From: Lachnospiraceae bacterium A4
Lineage (GTDB): Bacteria; Bacillota; Clostridia; Lachnospirales; Lachnospiraceae
Length of the DNA: 64,000 nucleotides
Assembly (NCBI GenBank): GCA_000403215.2
Contig: KE159562.1
Span: 352,445 to 416,444 of the forward strand
Direction: 5' to 3'
The notes under the pieces were generated by a model. That model did not search any database, had not been told where the DNA came from, and worked only from the letters and a program-made list of their open reading frames with translations. Both the position numbers and the translations under genes were made by a program. Shown here one piece after another: positions 52,657-61,960 of the stretch; position 1 is the first letter of the stretch; every line of letters begins with the position of its first letter.

Positions 52657-54507
52657 GAACTTGCGCCGGAGGGAACTGGATATAGGGCAAAAACAAGGTT
52701 TGCCAAGTTTTTCAATCTGCCAGAACTGATTGCATTATTTAAAGAGAGTGCGGATATTCAGACGCCGGATATGTTAAAGCTGCCTGTGCCGGAAGCGGAT
52801 TATGAAAATATTGTGTTAAAGCCGAGCGAGTACCAGCAGGACATGGTTCAGTCACTTGCGGACAGGGCGGAGGCAGTCAGGGACAGGAAAGTGCAGCCGA
52901 ACATCGACAATATGCTAAAGATAACCAACGATGGAAGAAAGTTAGCGTTAGACCAGCGGCTCATCAATGATATGCTCCCGGACGAAGAAAACTCCAAAGC
53001 CACAACCTGTGTGGATAAGGCGTTTGAGATATGGGAGCATACAAAAGAGCAGAAATCGGCGCAGCTTATCTTCTGCGATTTATCCACACCGAAGGGAGAT
53101 GGGACATTTAACGTATATGAGGACATCAGGGATAAACTCATGGCGAAGGGAGTGCCGGAGAATGAGATAGCTTTTATCCATAACGCCAATACGGAAACAA
53201 GGAAAGCGGAGCTGTTCGCAAAAGTAAGAAGCGGGCAGGTTCGTTTTTTGTTAGGCTCAACCGCAAAAATGGGAGCCGGCACAAATGTACAGGACAGATT
53301 GATTGCGTTACACCACCTCGATGTGCCCTGGCGTCCGTCTGACATCGAACAGCAGGAAGGTCGGATTTTAAGACAGGGAAACATGAATGACAAGGTAAAG
53401 ATTTTCCGGTATGTGACGGAAGGGACATTCGATTCGTACAGTTGGCAGCTTATCGAAAACAAGCAGAAATTCATTGGGCAGATTATGACGAGCAAATCCC
53501 CGGTCAGAAGCTGTGAGGACATAGACGAAGCGGCTCTCACTTATGCAGAAGTGAAGGCTCTGGCAACAGGCAATCCTTATATTAAAGAAAAGATGGATTT
53601 AGATATTCAGGTATCCAAGCTAAAGCTGTTAAAGGCGAACCACACCAGCCAGAAGTACCGTCTGGAGGACAACATCGTGAAGCATTACCCGGTGCAGATA
53701 GCCGCCATGAAGGAACGCCTTGCGGGGTATCGTGCCGACATTCAGACCTATGCACAGAATAAATTCCCGGACAAGGACACTTTCTCCATTAAAATCGGAA
53801 ACCGGGTATATACGGACAAAAAGGAAGCCGGGGCAGCGCTGATTGATATGTGCCGGAGCGCAAAACAGCCGAATATGGCGGTCACAATCGGGGAGTATCA
53901 GGGGTTTAAGATGAGCGTTTCCTTCGATTCGTTCTTTTCCAAGTTTACGGTGAATTTAAAGGGCAGCATCAGCCATGAGGTGGAAATCGGCACTGATCCG
54001 TTGGGGAATTTGCAGAGGTTAAGCAACGCTTTAGAGGGCATGACCGGGAGAATGGAAACGGTGGCGCAGAAGCTGGAGAACGTGGAGCATCAGCTTGAAA
54101 CCGCAAAGGTGGAGGTCACAAAGCCATTTGCACAGGAAGCGGAGCTTGCGGAGAAGCTGGAACGCCTGACGGAATTAAATGCCCTGTTGAACATGGATGA
54201 AAAGGGCGGCGATGGAATTGATATGGACGATGAGCCGGAGAATGACGGGGAACAGGAGGAACTGGATACCGGGGAAATGGAACTTGATGCGGAAGCGGTG
54301 GCGGATGCGCCTTTTAAGCCCCAGATAAACCGGGCAGTATCGGAAAAGATGGTGGAGCATGGGAAGGAGAGGATGTTAGCAGACAGTCCCAGAGGGCGTA
54401 TTTCCGTAAAAGAGAAACTTGCCGAGATGCGCCAGAAGGCATACGGGCAGAAAGCGCCGGAAAAGCTGGATGTTTTAAAAAGTAAAGGGAAGGAGAACAG
54501 CTTATGA
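52657..54507 (+). pseudogene. SNF2-type helicase, fragment C (C-terminal part)
   Basis: This piece is 616 codons long and in frame with fragment B through GA. It contains ELAPEGTGYRAKTRFAKFF, the helicase C lobe (QLIFCDLSTPKGDGTFNVYEDI), motif V/VI (STAKMGAGTNVQDRLIALHHLDVPWRPSD, then EQQEGRILRQGN), and a long helical tail ending VKEKLAEMRQKAYG. It keeps an open frame and might be translated from Met at 52771, but lacks the ATP-binding half. Together with A and B about 780 residues of the original protein are seen. Confidence 0.92.
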
Positions 54508-54512
54508 TAAAT

Positions 54513-54546
54513 AGAAGGCAGTCAATATTGGCTGCCTTCTGTGAAA
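54513..54546 (+). terminator. Terminator after helicase fragment C
   Basis: AGAAGGCAG (54513-54521) pairs with CTGCCTTCT (54532-54540), followed by a T-rich run. It separates the conjugative backbone from the AT-rich cargo that follows. The stretch 54547-54748 is AT-rich with no gene and should hold the cargo promoter. Confidence 0.8.
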
Positions 54547-54748
54547 GTTTTTTCATATACAAAGTTGTAAGCGATGGAAAGTATAAATTTATTCTTAGAT
54601 TTTGAAGATAAGAGATGATATTTAGAACTATTTGTAGTAAAATGTTTATATTTAAAGAAGTGACAAATTGAAAATTTGAAAGTAGATTGAGACACTATGG
54701 CATAAAATAGGATGTTATGTATAATTGCATCAATGAAGGTGATAAACA

Positions 54749-55714
54749 ATGAATAGTTTTAGTACAGATATAGGTGAGTTAGGGGTCGTACAATCAGCTT
54801 CAAAAATATGGGAGAAAATTAACATATTAAGAAATCTCGATGAACGTGAAAAAAGGAAATATTCTAGAAGATGGATTTGGGAGTTACTCCAAAATGCAAA
54901 GGATGTTTCAATTGATTCGGTTAATGTAAAGATTGATTATTATCAAAAGCAGATAGTTTTTTCGCATGATGGGAAAAAGTTTACTTGTAAGGATCTGTTA
55001 TCATTAGTGACACAAACCTCTTTTAAGGAAATGGAACAGGAGCAAGCGACAGGAAAATTTGGGACAGGTTTTATTACTACACATTTAATTTGTGAAAAAA
55101 TTCGTATAAATGGATTGATATGTGATTATGATGGGAGAATAAAAAATTTAGATTTTATATTAGATAGATCAGGAAAAACACGTGCAGAAATACAAGATTT
55201 AATAAATAAACAGTTAAGAGAAATACAGGAAATTAATGAAATAAATAAAATTTCTGATGATGTAAACATTGATTATTCAACAAGTTTTACTTACGAAATA
55301 GATGAAAGTGTTGTAGATATAGTTCAACATGGAGTAAATGAATTGTTTCTTTGTGCACCATATGTTCTAGCATTTGTGCCTAAAATAAAAAGTATTTCGA
55401 TTATTGGGCAGTCAAAAAATACTTTTAGAATAGGTAAAGTATTTAATTGTAATGAGATACTTTATAAATATACTTATGAGCAACAAGAAAATGCAATTAT
55501 GATTTATAAATATAAGGAGATATGCTTAGGGATTCCAGTAGAATCAGATAGCCATAACAGCGTTGTAGAATTAAATGATAATGTACCTAAAATTTTCTGC
55601 GATTTTCCGTTAGTAGGAACCGAGAAATTTCCATTGCCTACAATAATAAATAGTAAAGTGTTTGATATTACTGAGCCACGAGATGGGATAATGCTTGGAA
55701 GTAAAAAAAAATAA
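54749..55714 (+). CDS. Hsp90/sacsin-like GHKL ATPase, N-terminal part (frameshifted gene)
   Basis: A 321-aa reading. The nucleotide-binding GHKL fold is clear: RRWIWELLQNAKDV (N-box with Glu and Asn), VFSHDGKKFTCKDLLSL (the Asp-Gly motif) and ATGKFGTGFITTHLI (Gly-rich lid). The frame stops just after a run of nine A (55703-55711). With one A fewer it would run on into 55695-57191 as SKKNKELLMDYV, giving a single protein of about 814 aa. Proteins of this shape occur in defence islands. Start ATG 54749 follows GAAGGTGA. Codon use is strongly AT-rich, unlike the conjugative genes beside it. Confidence 0.85.
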   Translation: MNSFSTDIGELGVVQSASKIWEKINILRNLDEREKRKYSRRWIWELLQNAKDVSIDSVNVKIDYYQKQIVFSHDGKKFTCKDLLSLVTQTSFKEMEQEQATGKFGTGFITTHLICEKIRINGLICDYDGRIKNLDFILDRSGKTRAEIQDLINKQLREIQEINEINKISDDVNIDYSTSFTYEIDESVVDIVQHGVNELFLCAPYVLAFVPKIKSISIIGQSKNTFRIGKVFNCNEILYKYTYEQQENAIMIYKYKEICLGIPVESDSHNSVVELNDNVPKIFCDFPLVGTEKFPLPTIINSKVFDITEPRDGIMLGSKKK

Positions 55715-57191
55715 AGAACTACTAATGGATTATGTAACAGCATATAGAGATTTTTTGACAAAAATTGCATCAGAAAATTATGAAAATCTTTATTTGCTTT
55801 GTAAAATAGGAATTTCAGAAGATGATTGGTTACAAGAGAGTGTATTAAATCAATTAAAAATAATTTGTAGGAGAATCCCTATAGTAAAAACTATGGATGG
55901 TAAATTGGAAGCGATAGAAAATCAAGATGGAAGTATTAATATTTTGTTTCCAGTTGAAAATGATTATAGAATCAAAGATGATATATGGGATTTGTGTTCT
56001 TGGTTCAATTTTAAAGAGAAAACACTTCCCGCAAAAGAGGAAAATTGTAAATGGGCAACTGTAGTTAGAGAAGAAAAATTTAAACTAAATTTGAATAGAA
56101 TTTTAAATATGATAAATTCGCTTAATAATATTAGTGATTTAAGTAGTAAAATTAAGAAGGGAATTGATGTTATTGATTGGATTAATTTTTTGATTAATAT
56201 CTTAGATAAGAAAGAAGTATTACAAACTGAATTAGCAAAAATAAAGATGATTCCTAATCAAAATGGTGATTTATGTATTGAAGCATGGTTGAAAAGGGAC
56301 GACAATATTTCAGAGGAATTAAAGAATATACTGTATGACTTGGGTGAAGATATACGTACAAATTTGAGAAATCCTGATATTGTAATTCCCAATGAAGAAA
56401 ATAAAGAAGCTTTAACCAATATGGATATTGCGACAAAGATAAGAAATAAGGTGTATGGACTACTACAGAAAGAGAATGAACCAAATGCTGTAAGAACAGA
56501 GCATTCCAAGATGGTATTTAACAAACTGATACTATGGTTTAGCAATAATCATCAGGAGGCAGAACGGATTTTTTCGGATCTTTATGAGCATAAGTATAAG
56601 TTATATGATGATGTAGAGATTATTAAGAATATCCAATTATCTCAAGAAATTACGAAAATAATGCAGGATAATGGAATAACGGAAGTTCAAGAGATTCGAA
56701 ATATCATAGAAAGAGGTAATTCTGTTGAGGTTCTTACAGAAAGCAGCCTTGCTTGTATGGGAATTATAAATGAGGAGGAATTTGAACGAGTATTTGCTAA
56801 TGAGGATGTAAAGTCATATTTTAACTATGAAAAGAAGCCTACTCCTGAAAATTTTATATATGTTCAGGAAATAATTCAACGTGCAAAGAAAAATGTGTTG
56901 AATTTTTTAAGAAAATATCCTCAAGAATATGATTGTAGCTCATACCAGGAAACAGCAACAACTATTTTGGCAGGAATTAAGAAAAATGGAAAACCCATAA
57001 AAATTGTCGTTAGACCAAGTGATGGGGATAAGATATACATATATTATCAATCAGAGCTAGATACAATGGATTATGAAGATTATGAATTGTGGGTAGACAA
57101 CAACCAAGATGAACCGAGACAACTCACTTTTGGAAAGTTACTAAAAATTACAGGAGTTAAAGTTATTCCATTACAAAAAATATTTTATTAG
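55695..57191 (+). CDS. GHKL ATPase, C-terminal part after the frameshift
   Basis: The second part of the same gene, open from 55695 to 57191. The first codons overlap the A run, and the only ATG near the start is at 55731. It is largely helical, and the end (TILAGIKKNGKPIKIVVRPSDGDKIYIYYQSELDTMDYEDYELWVD) matches the C-terminal domain of large sacsin-like ATPases. No active-site motif is seen. It ends 10 bp before the AlbA_2-TIR gene. The break could be a mutation, a sequencing error or a site of transcript slippage. Confidence 0.82.
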   Translation: MEVKKNKELLMDYVTAYRDFLTKIASENYENLYLLCKIGISEDDWLQESVLNQLKIICRRIPIVKTMDGKLEAIENQDGSINILFPVENDYRIKDDIWDLCSWFNFKEKTLPAKEENCKWATVVREEKFKLNLNRILNMINSLNNISDLSSKIKKGIDVIDWINFLINILDKKEVLQTELAKIKMIPNQNGDLCIEAWLKRDDNISEELKNILYDLGEDIRTNLRNPDIVIPNEENKEALTNMDIATKIRNKVYGLLQKENEPNAVRTEHSKMVFNKLILWFSNNHQEAERIFSDLYEHKYKLYDDVEIIKNIQLSQEITKIMQDNGITEVQEIRNIIERGNSVEVLTESSLACMGIINEEEFERVFANEDVKSYFNYEKKPTPENFIYVQEIIQRAKKNVLNFLRKYPQEYDCSSYQETATTILAGIKKNGKPIKIVVRPSDGDKIYIYYQSELDTMDYEDYELWVDNNQDEPRQLTFGKLLKITGVKVIPLQKIFY

Positions 57192-57201
57192 GAGATAAAA
57201 T

Positions 57202-58044
57202 ATGCTTAATGAAGAAATGATAAAGGAACTAATTGAAGGAAAATTGGATAAACCAATAAAGCTATTTGCGAGTATGGAATCAGCAAAGGACATAGCGATT
57301 ATAGTAGCGGCATTTGCAAATACAAAAGGAGGATATTTGCTTTTTGGAGTGCAATATACATTAGGTGAGAATAGGATAATTGGACTTGCACAAGATTTTA
57401 AAATTAATACTATAATGCAAGAGATTCCCAATTTGTTTGAGATAGTTCCAGATTATGAATATGATTGGATAGAGATTCAAAATAAACGACCAATATTTGC
57501 AATGAAAGTAAATAAATCAAAAGAAGCGATATTGGTACAAGGTAATAGATATGAGATGCATGAAAATGAAATTGTTAAAGTGGAGGAGAAAAAAGAGATG
57601 GATTATACAAAAGTATTTATCGTTCATGGTAGGGATAATGAGGCTAAACAAGAAGTGGCAAGATTTATTGAAAAATTGGGATTAGAAGCAATAATTTTAC
57701 ATGAACAAGTGAGTCGGAGTCATACAATTATTGAAAAAATTGAAGAATATTCAAATGTTGGGTATGCAGTTGTAATATATACTCCCTGTGATGAGGGAAG
57801 GTTAAAAGGCGAAAAGAATTTTAATAGTCGAGCACGCCAGAATGTTGTTTTTGAACATGGATTTTTGATGGGGAAAATAGGACGTAAAAACGTATTTGCA
57901 TTGGTAAAAGGAAACATTGAGACTCCCAATGATATTTCAGGAGTTGTTTATGAAAATATGGATAGTAGTGGTGCATGGAAACTATCTATTGCAAGAGAAT
58001 TGAAAGCGGCAGGATATCAAATTGATGTTAACAATATTATTTGA
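57202..58044 (+). CDS. AlbA_2 (Schlafen-like) plus TIR-like domain protein
   Basis: A 280-aa fusion. Residues 1-130 fit the AlbA_2/Schlafen-type fold: ESAKDIAIIVAAFANTKGGYLLFGVQ with the AfANxxGG signature and RIIGLAQDFK. Residues 135-280 fit the TIR-like nucleotide-binding domain seen in CBASS and Pycsar effectors (PF10137-like): KVFIVHGRDNEAKQEVARFIEKLGLEAIIL, SRSHTIIEKIEEYSNVGYAVVIYTPCDEG and RARQNVVFEHGFLMGKIGRKNV, with Glu in the VFEHG position. Such domains cleave NAD+ or sense nucleotides. Start ATG 57202 follows TAGGAG. It lies 10 bp after the ATPase, forming an operon. Confidence 0.87.
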   Translation: MLNEEMIKELIEGKLDKPIKLFASMESAKDIAIIVAAFANTKGGYLLFGVQYTLGENRIIGLAQDFKINTIMQEIPNLFEIVPDYEYDWIEIQNKRPIFAMKVNKSKEAILVQGNRYEMHENEIVKVEEKKEMDYTKVFIVHGRDNEAKQEVARFIEKLGLEAIILHEQVSRSHTIIEKIEEYSNVGYAVVIYTPCDEGRLKGEKNFNSRARQNVVFEHGFLMGKIGRKNVFALVKGNIETPNDISGVVYENMDSSGAWKLSIARELKAAGYQIDVNNII

Positions 58045-58171
58045 TTTTGCTTTATTTCTTATTTACAGCGCTGAGGGCAGGAAGGAGATAGGATTAAATT
58101 GCAGAAATCGAAACGAATAAGGGCAGTAATATTCATTCAAATGTAAGGGTAAATAAAGACAGTATGCTGAG

Positions 58172-58196
58172 AGCAGCCAGAAATGGCTGCTTTTAT
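58172..58196 (+). terminator. Terminator after the ATPase/TIR cargo
   Basis: AGCAGCCA pairs with TGGCTGCT around GAAA and is followed by TTTTA. Together with 54513-54546 it frames the two-gene cargo. Confidence 0.8.
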
Positions 58197-58228
58197 CATG
58201 CTAAAAATTAAACGGAGGTATTAGAGGA

Positions 58229-59065
58229 ATGGAAACAGCGGGACAGAACACAAAACAGGTCATGGAGGAAAATGACGCATTAAAGCAGCTTATAGAGCTG
58301 CTGAACCAGCAGAACATGAACGAGCAGTCACAGGATTTTATGGGGGTTTTCTGGTATGTGGCGGGTATGCAGGTGCAGCTTGCCGCAATGGTGGATGAAT
58401 TACAGGGTGTCCGGGAGCAACTTTCGCAGATGCAGGAGAAACAGCCGAAGTCCGTTACGGAGAACCTTATGGAGAAAATATCTAACCTTCAGGAGAAAGT
58501 CACAAACCTGTCGGAACGCCTGACAGCGGTAAGAAACCGTCTGGTGGAAACAGTAGCGCAGGCGGTCAACGCTTTTAAGGAAAAAGGCAGGGCGGAGATG
58601 TGCAAGGTTCTCCAGAAAGGAATCTCCGGCGTGAAGTCCATGCTTTCCGGCTACCGGGAACGTCTGGTTGACGTGATGACGGACTGTGAAAAGACAGCCA
58701 ACCAGATTGACAGCATCGGGGACGAGTTAAAGCAGATCGGGAACAGCGTTTCCAACGTGGGCAGACTGTTAGCCGGGAAAGGCACGAAAGAGGTATCGGA
58801 CGAAAAGTCGGGTGTCGGTCTGACAAGGGCAGTCAACACGCCTGTAAAAAAGGCAGTGGAGAACCTGCGGAAGAAGATTGATGGGGCGGACAAAGCGTTT
58901 GAAAAGCTGGATCGGCTCTCTGCCCGTCTGGATGCCGGGAAGGAAGCGGAGAAAGGAGGGCGGGTGTCCGTAAAGGATAAGCTGTCGCAGATGAAGAAAA
59001 AGGCGGGACAGCAGAAAAAAGCGCTGGAGCCGGATAAGGCAAAAAGCAAAGAGGAATGTTTATAA
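58229..59065 (+). CDS. DUF6674-family protein of conjugative elements
   Basis: A 278-aa helical protein of the conjugative backbone. Its N terminus (DALKQLIELLNQQNMNEQSQDFMGVFWYVAGMQVQLAAMVDELQ) is the DUF6674 pattern. Long coiled coils follow (about 75-140 and 165-200), and the C-terminal RVSVKDKLSQMKKKAGQQKK is a basic tail like that of helicase fragment C and PcfB. The start follows GGAGGT. The function is unknown. A strong terminator follows at 59094. Confidence 0.82.
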   Translation: METAGQNTKQVMEENDALKQLIELLNQQNMNEQSQDFMGVFWYVAGMQVQLAAMVDELQGVREQLSQMQEKQPKSVTENLMEKISNLQEKVTNLSERLTAVRNRLVETVAQAVNAFKEKGRAEMCKVLQKGISGVKSMLSGYRERLVDVMTDCEKTANQIDSIGDELKQIGNSVSNVGRLLAGKGTKEVSDEKSGVGLTRAVNTPVKKAVENLRKKIDGADKAFEKLDRLSARLDAGKEAEKGGRVSVKDKLSQMKKKAGQQKKALEPDKAKSKEECL

Positions 59066-59093
59066 AAATATTAGCGAATAAAAATATCCAAAG

Positions 59094-59131
59094 AGGGGGC
59101 AGACAGGGAAACTTATCTGCCCCCTGTTTTT
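59094..59131 (+). terminator. Terminator after the DUF6674 gene
   Basis: AGGGGGCAGA (59094-59103) pairs with TCTGCCCCCT (59116-59125), followed by GTTTTT. It is a perfect 10-bp stem. Confidence 0.85.
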
Positions 59132-59156
59132 ATGGAGGAAAAGGAGAGATAACCAT

Positions 59157-59924
59157 ATGGCAGATGCAAGAACTGAAAAACAGAAAGTAAAAGAAATAAC
59201 GGACAGGCTGGAGGAAGGCTTGAAGGAGCTGTTTGAAGGGGAGAAATATAAAAGCTACCTGAACACTATGTCAAAATTCCACAATTACAGCGCAAACAAT
59301 ATCCAGCTCATAGAGGAACAATGCCCGGATGCGACATACGTTGCCGGGTACAAGGCATGGCAGAGGAATTTTGAACGCCATGTAAACAAGGGCGAGAGGG
59401 GTATCCGTATCCTTGCGCCTGCGCCTTATAAAATCAAAGAGGAACAGGAGAAGATTGATCCGGTAACAAATGAGCCTGTGCTTGACCGGGACGGGATGCC
59501 CGTCATGGAGGAAGTGGAGATAAAGATACCCGCCTTTCGTGTCGTGACAGTGTTCGATTATTCCCAGACGGACGGGAAAGAGCTTCCCGGACTTGGCGTG
59601 AATGAACTGCATGGGGATGTGGAGCGTTACCGGGATTTTATGGAAGCGTTAGAGAGGGTTTCCCCTGTCCCAATCCGATATGAGGAAATGGAGGGTGACA
59701 GGAAAGGATATTTTATTGATTTAAGCCGCCCTATCGCCATTAAAGAGGGCATGAGCGAAACGCAGACCGCAAAGACCGGAGTCCATGAAGTGGCGCACGC
59801 AAAGCTCCATGCAAGGGAAGCGGAGCAGGATACGGAGAAAGCAGTCTATAAAGACCGGGAAACCAAAGAAGTGGAAGCCTTATACTCAGCATTCCAAAAT
59901 GTTAATCATTTTAAAGAATGCTGA
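59157..59924 (+). pseudogene. ArdC-like protein with metallopeptidase motif, cut by a mobile element
   Basis: A 255-codon reading. It has an N-terminal ArdC-like single-strand DNA-binding domain (LKELFEGEKYKSYLNTMSKFHNYSANNIQLI, then AGYKAWQRNFERHVNKGERGIRILAP) and a zinc-peptidase motif VHEVAHAKLH. Complete proteins continue after KEVEAE with SVAYTVCQHYG. Here the frame leaves the family at about 59877 and ends after 15 foreign codons, where the tyrosine recombinase unit begins. Related proteins protect incoming single-stranded DNA during conjugation. Confidence 0.85.
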
Positions 59925-59964
59925 GAAATAAGACGTTTTACTGCTAAAAGATGGGCATTATTCG

Positions 59965-61002
59965 TTAGCGCAACCCGCAAAGTCTTGCCATTTCATCTTC
60001 GTTGCCCTCCCACATTGGCACCTCATCAGATGCGGGTGTTGGGACAGATTCCATTGCGTCTCTAAGCTGTTCTACCGATGGCTTTGCATAGTAGCTTTTA
60101 GTTGTATCAGTTCTGGCATGTCCTAACACTGTAGAAACTAGCTCAATGGCGATTCCATCCTGATAAAGATTTGTGGCTCTGGTCCGGCGGAACATATGAC
60201 AGTGAACCGAATCCGGAAGGCTAATCCCTGATTCTCTGACCAGAGCTGCATATTTTTTTATAATCCGCTGGACATTTCCAACGGACATCCTGTCTGTTAC
60301 ACCTTTTATGGTTGTGGAAAATAAGTATGCTTCTTTGGAAGAATTACTGTGATATACACGTATATATTCCCTAAGGTGTTCGACTGCTTTAGCTGTTAAT
60401 TGTATGGTTCTCTCTTTATTACCTTTGCCGGTTATGAAAATGTTGGGATATTTTGATTCCATTGCGATATCACATAAGCGAATACTAAGTAGCTCACTGA
60501 TTCTTACAGCTGTATCGTAGAGAAGAATCAAAATAGCACGGTCTCGTACACCGAATTTCGTATTCGGCGGTGCGGACAGTATTGCAGCAAGTGCATCATC
60601 GGACAGAATAGGCTTTTCCTTTTTTATGGTTTTGCATGGTGAGATCTGACTGATTGCCAGGGCAACTGACTGGATTGATATGTCCATATCCGAGGCATAA
60701 TTCAGATAAGCACGGATAGCCGCGACTCTTACATTTACAGTTGATGGCTGGCTGCCATTTGCAAGCAGATATTCTCTAAAATTATAAATACATTCTTTGG
60801 TGCAATCGGAAAACTGAAAGGTGCTTATAGACTTACCTAATTCACCTACAAGGTAGTTTTTAAATATTGTAAGGGAATCTCTGTAGGATTCTGCTGTAGC
60901 CTGACTGCGTCCGGCCTGCTTTGCCAAATAAACATTTAGAAAGTTCCATGTCTGAGAAAAGAACAGCTGGTCAGTCGATATCTTTGCTGATTTATTCTTC
61001 AT
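59965..61002 (-). CDS. Tyrosine recombinase 3 of the trio
   Basis: A 345-aa integrase. It has an N-terminal SAM-like core-binding domain (FLNVYLAKQAGRSQATAESYRDSL) and a catalytic domain with the first Arg in ILLYDTAVRISELLSI, HMFRRTRATNLY (HxxR), LGHARTDTTKSYYAKP (His and nucleophile Tyr). The start at 61002 follows GGAGGTG and overlaps the previous gene by 11 nt. All catalytic residues are present. Confidence 0.92.
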   Translation of the reverse strand: MKNKSAKISTDQLFFSQTWNFLNVYLAKQAGRSQATAESYRDSLTIFKNYLVGELGKSISTFQFSDCTKECIYNFREYLLANGSQPSTVNVRVAAIRAYLNYASDMDISIQSVALAISQISPCKTIKKEKPILSDDALAAILSAPPNTKFGVRDRAILILLYDTAVRISELLSIRLCDIAMESKYPNIFITGKGNKERTIQLTAKAVEHLREYIRVYHSNSSKEAYLFSTTIKGVTDRMSVGNVQRIIKKYAALVRESGISLPDSVHCHMFRRTRATNLYQDGIAIELVSTVLGHARTDTTKSYYAKPSVEQLRDAMESVPTPASDEVPMWEGNEDEMARLCGLR

Positions 61003-61960
61003 AGGGTATCACCTCCGGAATGACCTTTCCAGACACTGAATCTTTCTCCCGGATGGTATCAAATGCCTTTTCTACAAGATGATAGTAATAATACGTTTCA
61101 TCAGGACTTTTGTGTCCAAGGTATCTGCTTAAATATGGGAGCATAGTGTTTGTATCAATTCCCTGATGCATCCACTCATTAAATCTCTCTACTACAAAAG
61201 CATGGCGTAAACAGTGGGGTGTCGGATGTTTATCAATCGTCTTGGCAACCGGAAGCATAGCCCAATGGCGGTTAAAACTTGATTCTACTCCAGAGCACGA
61301 AACAGGCTTATGTGGATCTTTTCCCGGAAAAGCCCAGTCAATTCCGGGGAAAAGCGTTTCCTGACGTTCTTTATAGTTTTTAAGTACCGGAAGGCTATCC
61401 TGTGGAAGATATACAAGACGGTCCTTGTTACCTTTTGAGCCAAGGACAGTAAGTATTCCTTTATCCAGGTCTATGTGCTCCCATTTTAGCAATCGCCCTT
61501 CTGACAGACGCAGACCACAGCAAAAATATAGGAGAAAAAGAATTTTGCACTCTCTATCGAGTCTAAATTGCTCTGAATTATGAGACGTGCGGATATCCAT
61601 TTTCTGTAGCAGTTCCTTTACTTCCTCTTTTGATGGAATGTAAAGAACAGGACGGTAAGCCTTGCAGAAAAAATTAGGAATGTATGCTTCCTGACCAAGG
61701 GAAAGGATATATTCACTCAGCACCTTCACTATCGACATACGGCGATTATGATAGGCATCTCCTTCGCCTGGTCTGGCTTCAGACCATTTGGCTGCCATTT
61801 CATAGGTGACTGTTGTCAGTTCCGGATAATTCTGTACGCAAAAGGTATCAAAGCGTTTTAACAGCTTTTCTTCGGAATTATAGGCATATCCATCAGCTCG
61901 TTTTTGCTGTATAAGTCCTTCGATATGATGTGCCAGACCGCTCTCAAAAATGTATGTCAT
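60992..61960 (-). CDS. Tyrosine recombinase 2 of the trio
   Basis: A 322-aa integrase with catalytic segments LLYFCCGLRLSEGRLLKW, HCLRHAFVVERF and YLGHKSPDETYYYYHLV. The start at 61960 follows GGAGGTG and overlaps the stop of the first gene by 4 nt. Catalytic Arg, His, Arg, His and Tyr can all be identified. Confidence 0.92.
   Translation of the reverse strand: MTYIFESGLAHHIEGLIQQKRADGYAYNSEEKLLKRFDTFCVQNYPELTTVTYEMAAKWSEARPGEGDAYHNRRMSIVKVLSEYILSLGQEAYIPNFFCKAYRPVLYIPSKEEVKELLQKMDIRTSHNSEQFRLDRECKILFLLYFCCGLRLSEGRLLKWEHIDLDKGILTVLGSKGNKDRLVYLPQDSLPVLKNYKERQETLFPGIDWAFPGKDPHKPVSCSGVESSFNRHWAMLPVAKTIDKHPTPHCLRHAFVVERFNEWMHQGIDTNTMLPYLSRYLGHKSPDETYYYYHLVEKAFDTIREKDSVSGKVIPEVIPYEE

Larger units (their letters stand above)
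44854..52658 (+). mobile_element. 7.8-kb serine-recombinase element
   Basis: It is flanked by GA on both sides (7,803 bp GA to GA). Just inside are inverted ends GCGTGCCAGTTATAGGTAC (44860-44878) and the reverse complement of 52634-52652, matching at 17 of 19 positions. The recombinase ends about 25 bp from the right border. Excision would restore the helicase frame. The cargo is two small backbone genes, repA, an origin-like repeat, a MarR/reductase/phosphatase group, an HTH gene and a possible structured RNA. Confidence 0.92.

Noticed and set aside
58045..58228. Small gene reading AEIETNKGSNIHSNV
   Set aside because: No start codon or ribosome site, and its end coincides with a terminator; may be a remnant but cannot be supported.
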